The notes under the pieces: model-generated
Databases searched by the model: none
What the model was told of the DNA's origin: nothing
Seen by the model: only the letters and a program-made list of their open reading frames with translations
Source: UBA668 sp963720695
GTDB lineage: Bacteria > Actinomycetota > Acidimicrobiia > Acidimicrobiales > Ilumatobacteraceae
Assembly (NCBI GenBank): GCA_963720695.1
Contig: CAVRGG010000007.1
Location: 620,001 to 684,000, forward strand
Direction: 5' to 3'
Length of the DNA stretch: 64,000 nucleotides
Shown here: positions 17,440 to 27,687 of the stretch, piece by piece
Layout: the number at the start of each line of letters is the position of its first letter
Numbering within the stretch: the first letter of the stretch is position 1
Position numbers and translations under genes: made by a program

Positions 17440-19074
17440 GACGGGTCGACGCGGGTGACGATCGTTGCCTCGTGTGCCAGGACGGCGCGGTCACCGTGGG
17501 TGGAGACCGCCGAAGGGGTCGACTCGAAGACGACCTCACCGACGAGGTGGGCGGGCACCGTGAACGGCGTGGGGCCGAGGTTGGCGATGATGCGGAGGTC
17601 ACCGCGTCCGACCACCAGATGTGCATCGCTGTGCTCGATCATCTCGAACGGCTGCTGCCACATGGCCGGGTACGCGCGCCGAAGGTGGGTGAGCGCCCGG
17701 TACCGCTGGAACGTCGAGTCGGCGCGGTCGGTCTGGAAGTCGGCGGTGAGTTCGACGGGCAGCGGTTCGGTGTGCAGCCACGCGATCGGCGCGCTCGGTG
17801 AATCCCTTGTCGGCGTCGATGTTCCAGGGCATCGGGCCGCGAGCCACGTCCCTGCTCCACATCCCCTCACCGTTGCGGGCCGCCATCGGGTCTTCGGCGT
17901 GTCCGATCACGACGGCGTCGGGCAGCCCGAGTTCTTCGCCTTGATACAGGAAGAGCATCCCGTCGAAGGCGCCCATGAGTGTCGTGAGTGCCAACGTGCG
18001 ACGGAGGCCGACCTCGCCGCCCCCGTACCGCGAGACCGCCCGGGCCTGGTCGTGGTTCGAGACCTCCCAGGCCGTGCCGCCGTTGGACTTCTCCTGGTAC
18101 TGCAGCATCGTCGCGATCGTGTCGGCGGGATCCCACTCGGTGAGGCCGACCTGCAGCACGAAGCCGGCGTGCAAGGCATCGCCCTTGGCGACGAACTCGG
18201 CGAAACGGTCGACGTCGCGCGTGTCCATCTCTCCGACGAGCACGGCGCCGAGATCGGCCACGGCGTCGCGCCACTGACGGAACAGGTGGGCGGTCTCGAT
18301 GCGGTGGAGATCGTGGATGTGCTCGAACGACGCGAACACCTCCATCGGGTGCATGCCGTCGTGGATCGGGCGGATCTGCGGGTTGTCACGGAACTCGGGA
18401 TCCTTGGTGAGGCCGTGAGCGACATCGATCCGGAACCCGTCGACGCCGTGTCCGCACCACCACCGCAGGATCTCCCTGAACTCGCGCATGACCTCGGGAT
18501 TGGCCCAGTTGAGGTCGGGCTGCTCGGGCAGGAAGAGGTGGCAGTAGTACTGACCCGAGCCACCCGGGTCGAGAGTCCACGCCGGTCCACCGAAGTGGCT
18601 CACCCAGTTGTTCGGTGGACCGCCATCAGGGGCGGGGTCGCGCCACAGGTAGTAGTCGCGGTACGGCCCGGTCGGATCCGCGACGGCTGCCTGGAACCAC
18701 CGGTGGGCGCTGGACGTGTGATTGGGCACGACGTCGACGAACAACCGCAGGCCGAGTCGTTTGGCCTGCGCGGCGAGGAGGTCCCACTCGGCGATGGTGC
18801 CCAACTGGCGGTCGACGTCGCAGTAGTCGGCGACGTCGTAGCCGTGGTCGAGGCCGGGACTGGGGAAGAACGGTGTCAACCAGACCACGTCGACACCGAG
18901 CGCGGCGAGGTACGGCAGGCGTGCCGCGACGCCGGCGAGGTCGCCCACCCCGTCACCGTCGGAGTCGTTGAAGCTGCGCACGTACACCTCGTAACCGATG
19001 GCGCCGCGCCACCAGTCGGGACCGTCGAGGTGGGTGACCCCGGCCCGGTCGGGTGACTGTGTAAGCGCTTGCAT
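17436..19074 (-). pseudogene. GH13 alpha-glucosidase (oligo-1,6-glucosidase type), one frameshift
   Basis: Two frames combine into a GH13 enzyme of about 545 residues that hydrolyses alpha-glucosidic bonds in the cytoplasm. The first frame carries the four GH13 regions: DVVPNHT, GFRIDVAHG (nucleophile Asp), VGEMD (acid/base Glu) and VSNHDQ. It then reaches GPMPWNIDADKGFT; the following frame resumes with SAPIAWLHTEPLPVELT and the C-terminal beta domain. Removing one base near 17796 (acc-g-agc on the coding strand) restores the frame. ATG 19074 lies 7 bases after TATTGT, and the operator at 19060 sits just inside the gene. It is followed by the LacI-type gene with an ATGA overlap. It could be a true pseudogene, but the intact regulon argues for a sequence error. 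Confidence 0.85.
19060..19073. promoter_or_regulatory. LacI-family operator TGTAAGCGCTTGCA, copy 2
   Basis: Identical to the 14-mer at 16343-16356. It lies immediately inside the alpha-glucosidase start (ATG 19074, minus strand) and over the -35 region of the rightward amylosucrase promoter, so one bound repressor could silence both divergent genes. Confidence 0.82.
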
Positions 19075-19081
19075 CGCGATG

Positions 19082-19091
19082 ACAATACACT
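19082..19091. promoter_or_regulatory. Overlapping divergent -10 hexamers for alpha-glucosidase and amylosucrase
   Basis: On the minus strand TATTGT (19082-19087) ends 7 bases before ATG 19074; on the plus strand TACACT (19086-19091) ends 7 bases before GTG 19099 and 10 before ATG 19102. They share two bases, so polymerase could occupy only one at a time. Confidence 0.55.
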
Positions 19092-19101
19092 CGCCGACGT
19101 G

Positions 19102-21024
19102 ATGCGCCACGAGGACGCTCCGGAACCCGTGGCCGAAGGGTTCGACCGCGACGCCACCGAGTCGGACGATCTTCGCCAGGCGATCCTCGAGGCCCGGCTG
19201 GCTCGCCACTGGCCCGTCGTCGAGCACGCGGTGGCGTGGGTCTACCCGGATGCCGCACCCGAAGTGGTCGCCGACCTGCGGCGTCTCGTGACCGCGCATG
19301 TGCATGCCCGGCCTGCGGATCTGTTCCGGCGCGACCTGACTCGCGAGGCCGATCCGGGCTGGTTCCTGCGTCCGTCGACGGTCGGGTACGTCGCCTACAC
19401 CGACCTGTTCGGTTCGACCCTGCGGGGGGTCGGCGAGCACCTCGATCACCTCCGCGAACTGTCGGTGGACTACCTGCACCTGATGCCACTGCTGCGTGCA
19501 CGCGACGGGGCCAACGACGGGGGCTACGCCGTCGCGGCATACGACGAGGTCGACCCGCGCCTGGGCACGATGAGCGATCTCGCCGCGTTGTCCGCCCGTC
19601 TCCACGACCACGACATGAACCTCTGCATCGACCTCGTGTTGAACCACACCGCTCGGGAGCATCAGTGGGCGCAGCGAGCTCGTGCCGGCGACCCGGAGTT
19701 TCGGGACTACTACCTGTTCTTCGCCGATCGATCGATGCCGGACCGCTACGAGCAGACGTTGCTGGAGGTGTTCCCCACGTTCGCGCCCGGGAACTTCTCC
19801 TGGTTGCCCGACCGCGAGGAATGGGTGTGGACGACGTTCAACGACTACCAGTGGGATCTCAACTGGGCCAGCCCCGCCGTCTTCGGTTCGATGCTGAAGG
19901 TGATGTTGAACCTGGCGGACGTCGGCATCGACGTCCTCCGCCTCGACGCCGCGCCGTTCATCTGGAAGCGCGAGGGCACGGTGTGCCAGAACCTCCCCGA
20001 GGTGCACGCCATCCTGTGCGCGTTGCGGGCGCTGATGGCCATCGCCGCGCCGGCGACCGTGTTCAAGGCCGAGGCGATCGTGCCCCCTCACGAACTGACC
20101 GCCTACCTAGGAGCAGGCGTCCCACCGCGCCACGAATGCGACCTCGCGTACAACAACCAGTTGATGGTCCTGCTGTGGAGCAGTCTGGCGACCGGTGACG
20201 CGGCGCTGATGACCAACGCACTGCGGCGTCTGGGGCCGATCCCGTCGCACGCGACGTGGGTCAACTACGTGCGCTGCCACGACGACATCGGGTGGGCGGT
20301 GACCGATGAGGATGCGGCGTCCGTGGGTTGGGACGGAGTCGACCATCGTGAGTTCCTGAACCGCTTCTACTCCGGTGAGTTCCCGACGTCCTTCGCCCGT
20401 GGCGCGGTGTTCCAGTTCAACCCCGTCACCGGCGACGGGCGGATCTCCGGCACGGCGGCGTCCCTGTGCGGCATCGAGCTCGCGCTCGCCTCCGGCGACG
20501 AACTGCACCTCACCCTCGCGCTGCGCCGTCTCGAGGTGATCTACGCGGTCGTGTACTCGTTCGGTGGGGTCCCGTTGCTCTACATGGGCGACGAGTTCGC
20601 CGTGCGCAACGACGACTCGTACCTGCTCGACCCGGCGAAGGCCGACGACAACCGGTGGATGCATCGGCCGTCGATGGACTGGTCCCTCGCCGATCGGCGG
20701 TCGGTCGCCAACTCGCTCGAGGGGACGGTGTTCGACGTCTTCGTCGGGCTCGGGCGTGATCGCTCGAGACTGGGGGCGCTCGATGGCGCCCAGCCGTCGT
20801 CGGTGCTCGACCTCGGCGATGCTCGCGTGTTCGCGTTCACGAGGTTGCATCCCATCGAGGGCTCGTTCGCGATGGTCGCCAACTTCAGCCGGCAGACGGT
20901 GCAGGTGTCGTTCGAGTCGCTCGGCTTCAGTGGTGACGTCGTCGTGGAGCGTGCGGTCGGCGCTCACCTCGAGTCCGGCGGCCTGCGGCTGGAGCCGATG
21001 GCGTACGCCTGGCTCACGGGCTGA
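19102..21024 (+). CDS. Amylosucrase-type GH13 glucosyltransferase
   Basis: Amylosucrase makes alpha-1,4-glucan from sucrose, releasing fructose. The 640-residue protein has the family's length, the helical N-terminal domain and the four catalytic regions: IDLVLNHTAREHQW, IDVLRLDAAPFIWK (nucleophile Asp), FKAEAIVP (acid/base Glu) and RCHDDIGWAV, plus the C-terminal domain. ATG 19102 is used; GTG 19099 (leaderless) or TTG 19069 are alternatives. It diverges from the alpha-glucosidase gene with which it shares a LacI-type operator, so sucrose-like sugars may be the inducer. No signal peptide is seen, so it acts in the cytoplasm. Sucrose hydrolase is a close alternative, hence no symbol. Confidence 0.9.
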   Translation: MRHEDAPEPVAEGFDRDATESDDLRQAILEARLARHWPVVEHAVAWVYPDAAPEVVADLRRLVTAHVHARPADLFRRDLTREADPGWFLRPSTVGYVAYTDLFGSTLRGVGEHLDHLRELSVDYLHLMPLLRARDGANDGGYAVAAYDEVDPRLGTMSDLAALSARLHDHDMNLCIDLVLNHTAREHQWAQRARAGDPEFRDYYLFFADRSMPDRYEQTLLEVFPTFAPGNFSWLPDREEWVWTTFNDYQWDLNWASPAVFGSMLKVMLNLADVGIDVLRLDAAPFIWKREGTVCQNLPEVHAILCALRALMAIAAPATVFKAEAIVPPHELTAYLGAGVPPRHECDLAYNNQLMVLLWSSLATGDAALMTNALRRLGPIPSHATWVNYVRCHDDIGWAVTDEDAASVGWDGVDHREFLNRFYSGEFPTSFARGAVFQFNPVTGDGRISGTAASLCGIELALASGDELHLTLALRRLEVIYAVVYSFGGVPLLYMGDEFAVRNDDSYLLDPAKADDNRWMHRPSMDWSLADRRSVANSLEGTVFDVFVGLGRDRSRLGALDGAQPSSVLDLGDARVFAFTRLHPIEGSFAMVANFSRQTVQVSFESLGFSGDVVVERAVGAHLESGGLRLEPMAYAWLTG

Positions 21025-21057
21025 GTCGCTTCCGGGAACTGTGTGACACCCCTGGTT

Positions 21058-21063
21058 CATGAT
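21058..21063 (+). promoter_or_regulatory. Leaderless -10 hexamer CATGAT
   Basis: CATGAT ends 6 bases before ATG 21070; the bases between are all G. This supports starting the HNH gene at 21070 rather than upstream. Confidence 0.45.
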
Positions 21064-21069
21064 GGGGGG

Positions 21070-22273
21070 ATGGATCTGGTGGTGTTGCGTGAGGTGATCG
21101 GTGGGACATCGTTGGTCGATGTCGATATCTGTCGTCGTGAGTTGGCCGAGATCCGCAGTGGGCGCGGCCTGTTGGATGCCCGCGAAGTCGAAGTGTTGGC
21201 CCGGTTGGACGAGTTGACCGCGACCGCGCCGGGGATCTTCCCCGAGGACGAGATCGCCACAGCGGCCCGGTCGTCGTTGTCGAAAGCGACCCGTGTGCGG
21301 GCCCGCAAGAAGACCTGCGATCACATCCCCGAGCTGGGGTCCGCGCTCGCCGACGGGGATACCACCGGTGACCGTGTCGACGCGGTCACCAAAGCCACCG
21401 CCGGCCTGTCGCCGGCCGAGCTCGACCGGGTCGCTCAGCAGGGGGCGGTGTTGGCTGCTGCGGCGGCGAACCTGTCGGACCGCCAGTTCCGTGAAGTGGT
21501 GGAGCGGGTGGTGGGTCAGGTCCGTGACGACGACGGGCTGGACCGGTTGGCCCGCCAACGCCGCGCGTCCCGGCTGCGATGGTGGAACAACCCCGACGGG
21601 ATGTGGAACCTGTCCGGGACCTTCGACCCGGTCCGTGGTGCCGAACTGGAAGGACGCCTGCGGCACACCATCGAAGCCCTGTTCCACGACACCACCCCCG
21701 ACGACACGCCTTCGGACCTGTTGCAACGTCAGGACCACCTTGCCGCCCTCGCGTTGATGGCGTTGTGTGAAGGCGGGTCCGGATCCGGGTCGGGGCCGGA
21801 TGTGACGGTGCTGATCGACGAACGAACCCTTCTGGAGGGCCGCCGTCACGAGCACAGCGTGATCGATGCCGGGCTCGGCAGGTTCGGGTTACCGGTGGAG
21901 ACGATCCGCCGCTGGGCCTGCTTGGGCACCGTCACCCCCGTCGTCGTCGCCGCCGACGGGACCCGCCTGTTCCTCGGCCGCGAAACACGACTGGCGAACC
22001 GGGCCCAACGCCGCGCCCTGCCGCGTGCTCTACCGAACCTGTGCGCTGTGTGATGTCCCGTTCGAACACACCCAGATCCACCACATCACCTGGTACGGAC
22101 GCGACCACGGCACCACCGACATCGACAATTTGCTCCCGCTGTGCAGCCGCCACCACCACCTCGTCCACGAAGGCGGCTGGACCCTCCACCTCGCACCCGA
22201 CCGCACCTTGACTGTCATCGCACCCGGCGGCACCACCCACATCCACGCACCCCCGCGAGCACGAGCCGCCTGA
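21070..22273 (+). pseudogene. DUF222/13E12-type HNH endonuclease, one frameshift
   Basis: Members of this actinobacterial family have an N-terminal DUF222 domain and a C-terminal HNH nuclease; many lie near mobile DNA. Here the DUF222 part (MDLVVLREVIGGTS to RETRLANRAQRRAL, about 315 residues) is in one frame and the nuclease (RVLYRTCALCDVPFEHTQIH, then NLLPLCSRHHHLVHEGGW) in the next. One extra C at about 22021 (ctg-c-cgc) explains the break; the joined protein would have about 400 residues. The HNH residues (CxxC, HH, N, HxxxH) look intact. Either a recent pseudogene or a sequence error. No transposase or terminal repeat surrounds it. Confidence 0.85.
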
Positions 22274-22365
22274 CGCGCCGGGCACTGCTCGGACGCGCGG
22301 CCACGGACTCACCCACCAGCACGCCGGAGGAGTCCAGCGCCCTTGCCGAACGCGCCACTACCGGG

Positions 22366-22371
22366 CATAGT
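22366..22371 (+). promoter_or_regulatory. Leaderless -10 hexamer CATAGT
   Basis: CATAGT ends 7 bases before GTG 22379, where a lipoprotein signal peptide begins; this fixes the start at GTG 22379. Confidence 0.55.
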
Positions 22372-22378
22372 TCGCCTC

Positions 22379-22966
22379 GTGAGTTGGCGGGCCGTGAGGG
22401 TCGGGGCGTTTGTTGTCCTGGTGTTCGCGTTTGTCGGTTGCGGGACAGGGGACGCGACTCCGTCGCTCTCGGCGGGCCTGGTCCGCGCCGCTGACCTTCC
22501 CGGTGAGTGGACGCCGTTCACGTCGGGGCCTCGGCCGAAGTCGGACCTGTGTGGCGAGGCCCTGGCCGAGTCGAAGCCACTGCCCGTGGACTCGGCATCG
22601 ACAGCCTGGGCGGTCGATCCCGACGATGGCCCGATCCTTGGCGAACGCATCGAACGCTTCGCCGACGCAGGCGCCGCGCTGTCCGTCCTCTTCGAGCAGC
22701 TCGTCGTGCCGTGCGACTTCGAGTCCGCCGACGGATCCCGCTGGCGCACCGAACGCCTGTCGCCACCGGCGGGGGTTGACAGCGGCCGAGTGTTCCTCGT
22801 CACGAGTCGCGATCGTCCGGACAGCTTCAACTATGAGGCGGCGGTGATCGACGGTCCAGTGGCCATCCTGGTCTCACTGAACAGCCGCACCGAGAATCGG
22901 GACCTCCTCGATGAGATCCTCGCGACCGCCGTGGCCAGAGCGGGCGACGCAGGCGTCGCCTTTTGA
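22379..22966 (+). CDS. Putative lipoprotein of unknown function
   Basis: A 195-residue exported protein. The N-terminus SWRAVRVGAFVVLVFAFVGC is a lipoprotein signal with lipobox AFVGC; the mature chain would be anchored at the outer face of the membrane. Two further cysteines (SDLCGEAL and VVPCDFE) could form a disulfide. The sequence ...RTERLSPPAG...SFNYEAAVIDGPVAILVSLN resembles small actinobacterial sensor-like lipoproteins only in a general way; no family is claimed. It stands alone, leaderless, with an intrinsic terminator overlapping its last codons. Confidence 0.8.
   Translation: MSWRAVRVGAFVVLVFAFVGCGTGDATPSLSAGLVRAADLPGEWTPFTSGPRPKSDLCGEALAESKPLPVDSASTAWAVDPDDGPILGERIERFADAGAALSVLFEQLVVPCDFESADGSRWRTERLSPPAGVDSGRVFLVTSRDRPDSFNYEAAVIDGPVAILVSLNSRTENRDLLDEILATAVARAGDAGVAF
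22943..22964 (+). terminator. Rho-independent terminator after the lipoprotein gene
   Basis: GGCGACG (22943-22949) pairs with CGTCGCC (22954-22960) around a 4-base loop and is followed directly by TTTT. The hairpin lies inside the final codons and the T-run touches the stop codon. This is the clearest intrinsic terminator in the window. Confidence 0.82.
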
Positions 22967-23085
22967 TCCGCCCACGTCCTGTCCAGAGCTGCGGGGCCGC
23001 TCGGACTCCGCACGCTGTCGTGACGGCGAGATGCGCTCCCTGCTTGCGTTGGGCGGACGGTCCGCCACGATCACCGTGAAGAGGC

Positions 23086-26000
23086 TCAGGCAGTGACGAG
23101 CTCGCGGAGGAATCCGACCAGGAAGGTCGCCGGCTCCACGCCCCGTCGGAGGGGTACCACCAGCTGCTGTTGGTCCGGCTTGTAGAGCGCGTCGCGGCTG
23201 AGCCGGCGCAGGCGGAGTTCCTCGCTGGTCTTCAACTCGATCGGGCCGAGGCGTGCTGGTGCTGCCCACGATCTGCACGTCGTGAAGTCCCAACCGGTGA
23301 CACTCCGCGCGCAGGGCCCCGACGGTGAGGAGCGCAGCGGCGGAGTCCGGCACGGGGCCGTAGCGGTCCTCCCACTCGTTGCGGATGTCCTCGACCTCCT
23401 CGGCGGACGTGACCGCGGCGAGGCGGCGGTAGGCCTCGAGGCGCAGCTCCTCCTTGGCGACGTACTCGACCGGGAGGTACGCATCGGTCGGGACGTCGAG
23501 CTTCACCTCCGACGGCGCGGGCTGGGTCTCGCCCTTCATCTCCGACACGGCCTCGTTGACCATCTGGCAGTAGAGGTCGTAGCCGACCGCGGCGATGTGC
23601 CCGCTCTGCGATTCGCCGAGCAGGTTGCCGGCGCCACGGATCTCCAGATCGCGCATCGCGATCTTGAACCCGCTGCCCAGTTCGGTCGCTTCGCCGATGG
23701 TCTTCAACCGTTCGTACGCCTCCTCGCTCAGACGCGCGTCCGGCGGGTGGAACAGGTAGGCATAGGCGCGCGAACCGCTACGGCCGACGCGACCGCGGAG
23801 TTGGTGCATCTGGCCGAGGCCGAGCAGGTCGGCGCGTTCGACGACGAGCGTGTTCACGGTCGGCATGTCGATGCCGCTCTCGATGATCGTGGTGCACACG
23901 AGCACGTCGAATCGGCCCTCCCAGAAGTCGACCACGACCTGCTCGAGTGAGCCCTCGTCCATCTTCCCGTGGGCGATCGCGATACGAGCCTCGGGCACGA
24001 GCTCGCGCAGACGCGAGGCGGCCATGTCGATCGACTGCACGCGGTTGTGGACCCAGAACACCTGACCCTCACGGAGCAGTTCACGGCGGATCGCTTCGAC
24101 CGCGACCCGCTCGTCGTACCCACCGACGAACGTGAGGATCGGTTGCCGGTCGGCCGGCGGTGTCTGCAGCAGCGAGAGATCGCGGATGCCCACCAGGCTC
24201 ATCTCCAACGTGCGCGGGATGGGCGTCGCGGACAGCGTCAGCACGTCGACGTTGTGCTTCAGCTTCTTCATCGCCTCCTTCGCCTGCACCCCGAACCGCT
24301 GCTCCTCGTCGACGACGAGCAGACCGAGATCCTTGAAGACCACACCGTCCTGCAGCAGGCGATGGGTGCCGATCACGCAGTCGATGTCGCCGGTCCGCAG
24401 CCCTTCGATGACCTGCTTGGCCTCCTTCGCGGTGAGGAACCGGCTGAGCACCTCGACTCGGATCGGATAGCCGGCGAAGCGATCGGCGAAGGTGTTGCCG
24501 TGTTGGGTGGCGAGCAGCGTGGTGGGAGCGAGGACGGCGACCTGCTTGCCGTCCTGGATGGCCTTGAACGCGGCACGGATCGCGACCTCGGTCTTGCCGA
24601 AACCGACGTCGCCGCACACGAGGCGATCCATCGGGAACGGCCGCTCCATGTCGACCTTGATGTCGTCGATGGCCGTGCGCTGGTCGGGCGTCTCGACGTA
24701 GGGGAACGCCTGCTCCATCTCGTGTTGCCACGGCGTGTCCTGGCCGAACGCGTGCCCGACCGCATGCACCCGCTGCTGGTAGAGCACGACCAGTTCCTGC
24801 GCGATCTCGCGCACGGCACTGCGGACGCGTGACTTCGACTTGGCGAAGTCCGTCCCGCCGAGTCGGTGCAGCGTCGGCGCCTCGCCGCCGACGTACTGGC
24901 GCAGGGTGTCGATCTGATCGCTCGGCACGTAGAGCTTGTCGCCGCCCTTGTACGCGAGCAGCAGGTAGTCGCGCTCGACGCCGCCGATGGTGCGTGTGGT
25001 CATCCCCTGGTACTGGCCGACGCCGTGTTGGTAGTGCACGACGTAGTTGCCGGGCTTGAGGTCTTCGAACAGACCTGTGCCCTGGCGCTTGCGAGGCCGT
25101 GCCACCCTGTGGGCGCGTCGGCGACCCGTGAGGTCCGCTTCGGCGACGACCGCGACCTTCGCTTCGGGAACGGTGCACCCGCGATGGAGCGGGGCGACGG
25201 CGATGTAGCCACCGGGTCGGGTGAGGTCGGTGTCCGCGGACGCCATCGAGAAGTCGAGCCCGCGGTCGAGCAGCAGACCCGCGAGTCGCTGCGCCGAGCC
25301 GTCGCCGTCGGCGGCCACCACCACCCGGAATCCGTCGACCAGGAGGTCCCGCAAGCGGTTGGCGAGTCCTTCGCCGTCGCCGACGACGGGTCCCCAACCG
25401 CTGGCGTTGACCATCGGCGAGTCGGGTGACTCCGGCGTGCTGCTGATGGTCCACACCGCCTGGCCGGCGGCGAGCAGTCGGTCGGACTCCGCGTGCAGGC
25501 GCGGGAAGCCCAGCGACGGATCGCGGCCCCACGTACTGGCCAGCGCGCGGGCGAGGTCGTCCTCCTCGGCCAACAGGTCGTTGGCGCGGTCGCGCATGCG
25601 CCGCGGTTCGACGAGCACCACTTTCGCCGTCGGTGGGAGCACGTCGGTGAGCAACGTCTCGCGATCGACGAGCCACGGGAGCCAGCTCTCCATGCCGTCG
25701 AACAGCGTGCCCTCCGCCAGGCGCTCCCACTGCTCGCGGCCCCACGGCTCGCGCCCGACCAGTGTGGCCGCTCGTTCTCGAACGGCGTCGGTGGGGATCA
25801 GTTCGCGTGCGGGGAAGATGTGGGTCTCGTCGAGGTCGACCGTGCTGCGTTGATCGTTGACGCCGAACTCGGTGAGCCGGTCGACCTCGTCGCCCCACAG
25901 GTCGATGCGGATGGGCGCGTCCGCTGTGGACGGGAACACGTCGATGATCGCGCCCCGGCGGGCGACCTCGCCGCGGTGCTCCACCAGCGCCTCGCGGCGG

Positions 26001-26491
26001 TAGCCGAACGTGATGAGCTGCTCGAGCAGCTCATCGGGGTCGATGATCGCGTTGCGTCGCACGCGGATCGGTTCGATCTCCTCCGCTCCGGGGCCGAGGT
26101 GTTGCAGGAGTGCCCGGACGCCGGCCACCACGATCGCCGGAGTGCGGTCCGGGCTGCGAAGGCGCCACAGCACCTCGAGTCGCCGTCCCATCGTCTCGAC
26201 ACTCGGACTGATGCGCTCGAAGGGCAGCGTCTCCCACGCGGGGAACAGGACCACGTCACCGTCGGGCATGTACTGCGCGAGATCGTCGTACAACTGCCCT
26301 GCGTCGGTACCGGTCGGGCAGGCGATCACCAGCGGGCGCCGATCGCTGAGCTGTGCCAGCGCGGCGATGCTGATCGCACGCGCCGACTCGGGGACGGCCA
26401 CCAGCCCGCTCGCCGCGCCGATGGCCTGGGTGAGCGCGGGTTCGTTGCGGAGCAAGCGGGGGAGCGATGCGAGCGACATCCGGCTGGGCAT
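23086..26491 (-). CDS. mfd: Transcription-repair coupling factor Mfd (frameshift near the 3' end)
   Basis: Mfd removes RNA polymerase stalled at DNA lesions and recruits UvrA. The protein (about 1135 residues when joined) shows the UvrB-like N-terminal region, the RNA-polymerase-interaction part (GNYVVHYQHGVGQYQGM), Walker A GDVGFGKTE, DEEQRFG, SATPIPRTLEMSL and the TRG/helicase motif VHNRVQSIDMAAS. Near 23258 the frame breaks: upstream reads LHDVQIVGST and the next frame continues LGPIELKTSEELRLRRL to the stop at 23086. One extra C (coding strand) explains it, affecting only the last 60 residues of the UvrA-binding domain. ATG 26491 is used; ATG 26479 is possible. Divergent from a lipoprotein gene 31 bases away. 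Confidence 0.92.
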
Positions 26492-26522
26492 GGTATCGGC
26501 GCGGCTGCGAGCATGTGTCGTG

Positions 26523-27098
26523 ATGCGGCGAGCGATGGTGGTGTGTGGAGCGGCGATGGTGCTCGTGGCCGCGTGCGGGTCGAGCAGCAACCACGACGGT
26601 GGCGACAACACCTGCGAGGTCGGACGTTGGGTGTCGACCTCGATGACGGTGCCGAGCCAGGGTTCCCTCGGTCCGGTCGTCCCCACGGGTGGTGGAGACG
26701 GCATCGCGATCCGCCTCGCCGCCGACGGCGCGTTCCTCGTCGACTTCGGGCCGATGCAGCCCGCGCTCAGCTCGTTCGAGGCGGGCGGTCAGACCGGTGA
26801 GCTGTCGGTGCGCTGGTCGGGCGTCGGCTCAGGTCGCTGGGCCGCCGACGCCGCTGGGACGATCACGGCCACCATCGACGACCCGTCCACCGTGCGCGCC
26901 GCAGCCACGTTCACGCTCGGCACCACCAGTCCTCCGATCTTCGACGCGACCCTGGAGGAGCTCGGCCAGTCGATGATGCTGGACGCCGCTGGGCTCGGGG
27001 TGTTCACCGTCACCTCGTGCTCAGGGGACTCCCTCGCCGTGCGCACGCCGTTTCCCGGAGGCACCGTGACGATCGCCGCCGTGCGGGTCGGAAACTGA
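26523..27098 (+). CDS. Putative lipoprotein of unknown function
   Basis: A 191-residue exported protein starting MRRAMVVCGAAMVLVAACGS; the lipobox LVAAC places the acylated Cys at residue 18. The mature part is rich in beta-type sequence (FLVDFGPMQ, GELSVRWSGVGSG, GTITATIDDPSTV) and one more Cys pair is not obvious. Its repeating hydrophobic pattern suggests a small lipocalin-like or META-type beta fold, which is only an impression. It sits between mfd and pth in opposite orientation, interrupting the usual actinobacterial pth-mfd order, and ends 3 bases from the pth stop. Confidence 0.78.
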   Translation: MRRAMVVCGAAMVLVAACGSSSNHDGGDNTCEVGRWVSTSMTVPSQGSLGPVVPTGGGDGIAIRLAADGAFLVDFGPMQPALSSFEAGGQTGELSVRWSGVGSGRWAADAAGTITATIDDPSTVRAAATFTLGTTSPPIFDATLEELGQSMMLDAAGLGVFTVTSCSGDSLAVRTPFPGGTVTIAAVRVGN

Positions 27099-27101
27099 TC
27101 G

Positions 27102-27674
27102 TCAGAGCCCGTTGAACTTCAGCATCGCCGCATCGACGCCCTCGGCGACGATGACCTCGACCGCATCGGCGGCGCGTTGCACGGCGATGTCGAGCAGCTC
27201 GCGTTCCGCAGACGACATCCGCGAGAGGACGTGGTCCGCGCCGCGCTCCTTGGAGGGCGGCTTGCCGATGCCGATGCGCACCCGCAGGTAGTCCTGGGTG
27301 TGAAGGTGCTGGGTGATGCTGCGCAGGCCGTTGTTGCCGGCGAGGCCGCCGCCGACCTTCACGCGCACGACGCCGGGCGGCAGGTCGAGCTCGTCGTGGA
27401 CGACCACGAGTTGCGTGGGGTCGGTCAGTTTGTGGCGACGCATCAGCGCGCCCACGGCCTGCCCGCTCTCGTTCATGTACGTGGTGGGGAACGCGAGCAC
27501 CACGCGCTTGGTGCCCATGCGCGTCTCGCACACGGCGGCCCGGTCGCGGCCGGCCTTCATCTTCTCGCCCAACCGCTCGACGAGCAGGCGGACGACCTCT
27601 TCGCCCATGTTGTGGCGCGTCCGGACGTACTCGCGCCCAGGGTTGCCCAGTCCGACGATCAGCGCATCGATCAC
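27102..27674 (-). CDS. pth: Peptidyl-tRNA hydrolase
   Basis: Pth frees tRNA from peptidyl-tRNA that drops off the ribosome. The 190-residue protein carries GLGNPGREYVRTRHNMG, with the catalytic histidine in RHNMG, the Asn of TTYMNESG and the HDELDLPPGVVRVK block with the catalytic Asp. The length is normal. GTG 27674 is chosen because the fold begins at IDALIVGLGNPG. It lies 13 bases after rplY and is the last gene of the hxlR-glmU-prs-rplY-pth operon. Confidence 0.96.
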   Translation of the reverse strand: MIDALIVGLGNPGREYVRTRHNMGEEVVRLLVERLGEKMKAGRDRAAVCETRMGTKRVVLAFPTTYMNESGQAVGALMRRHKLTDPTQLVVVHDELDLPPGVVRVKVGGGLAGNNGLRSITQHLHTQDYLRVRIGIGKPPSKERGADHVLSRMSSAERELLDIAVQRAADAVEVIVAEGVDAAMLKFNGL

Positions 27675-27687
27675 GCCGACGGCAGGA

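Noticed and set aside
21070..22273. HNH/DUF222 gene as part of an insertion element
   Set aside because: No terminal inverted repeats, target duplication, reverse transcriptase or intron features were seen; it is a stand-alone gene.
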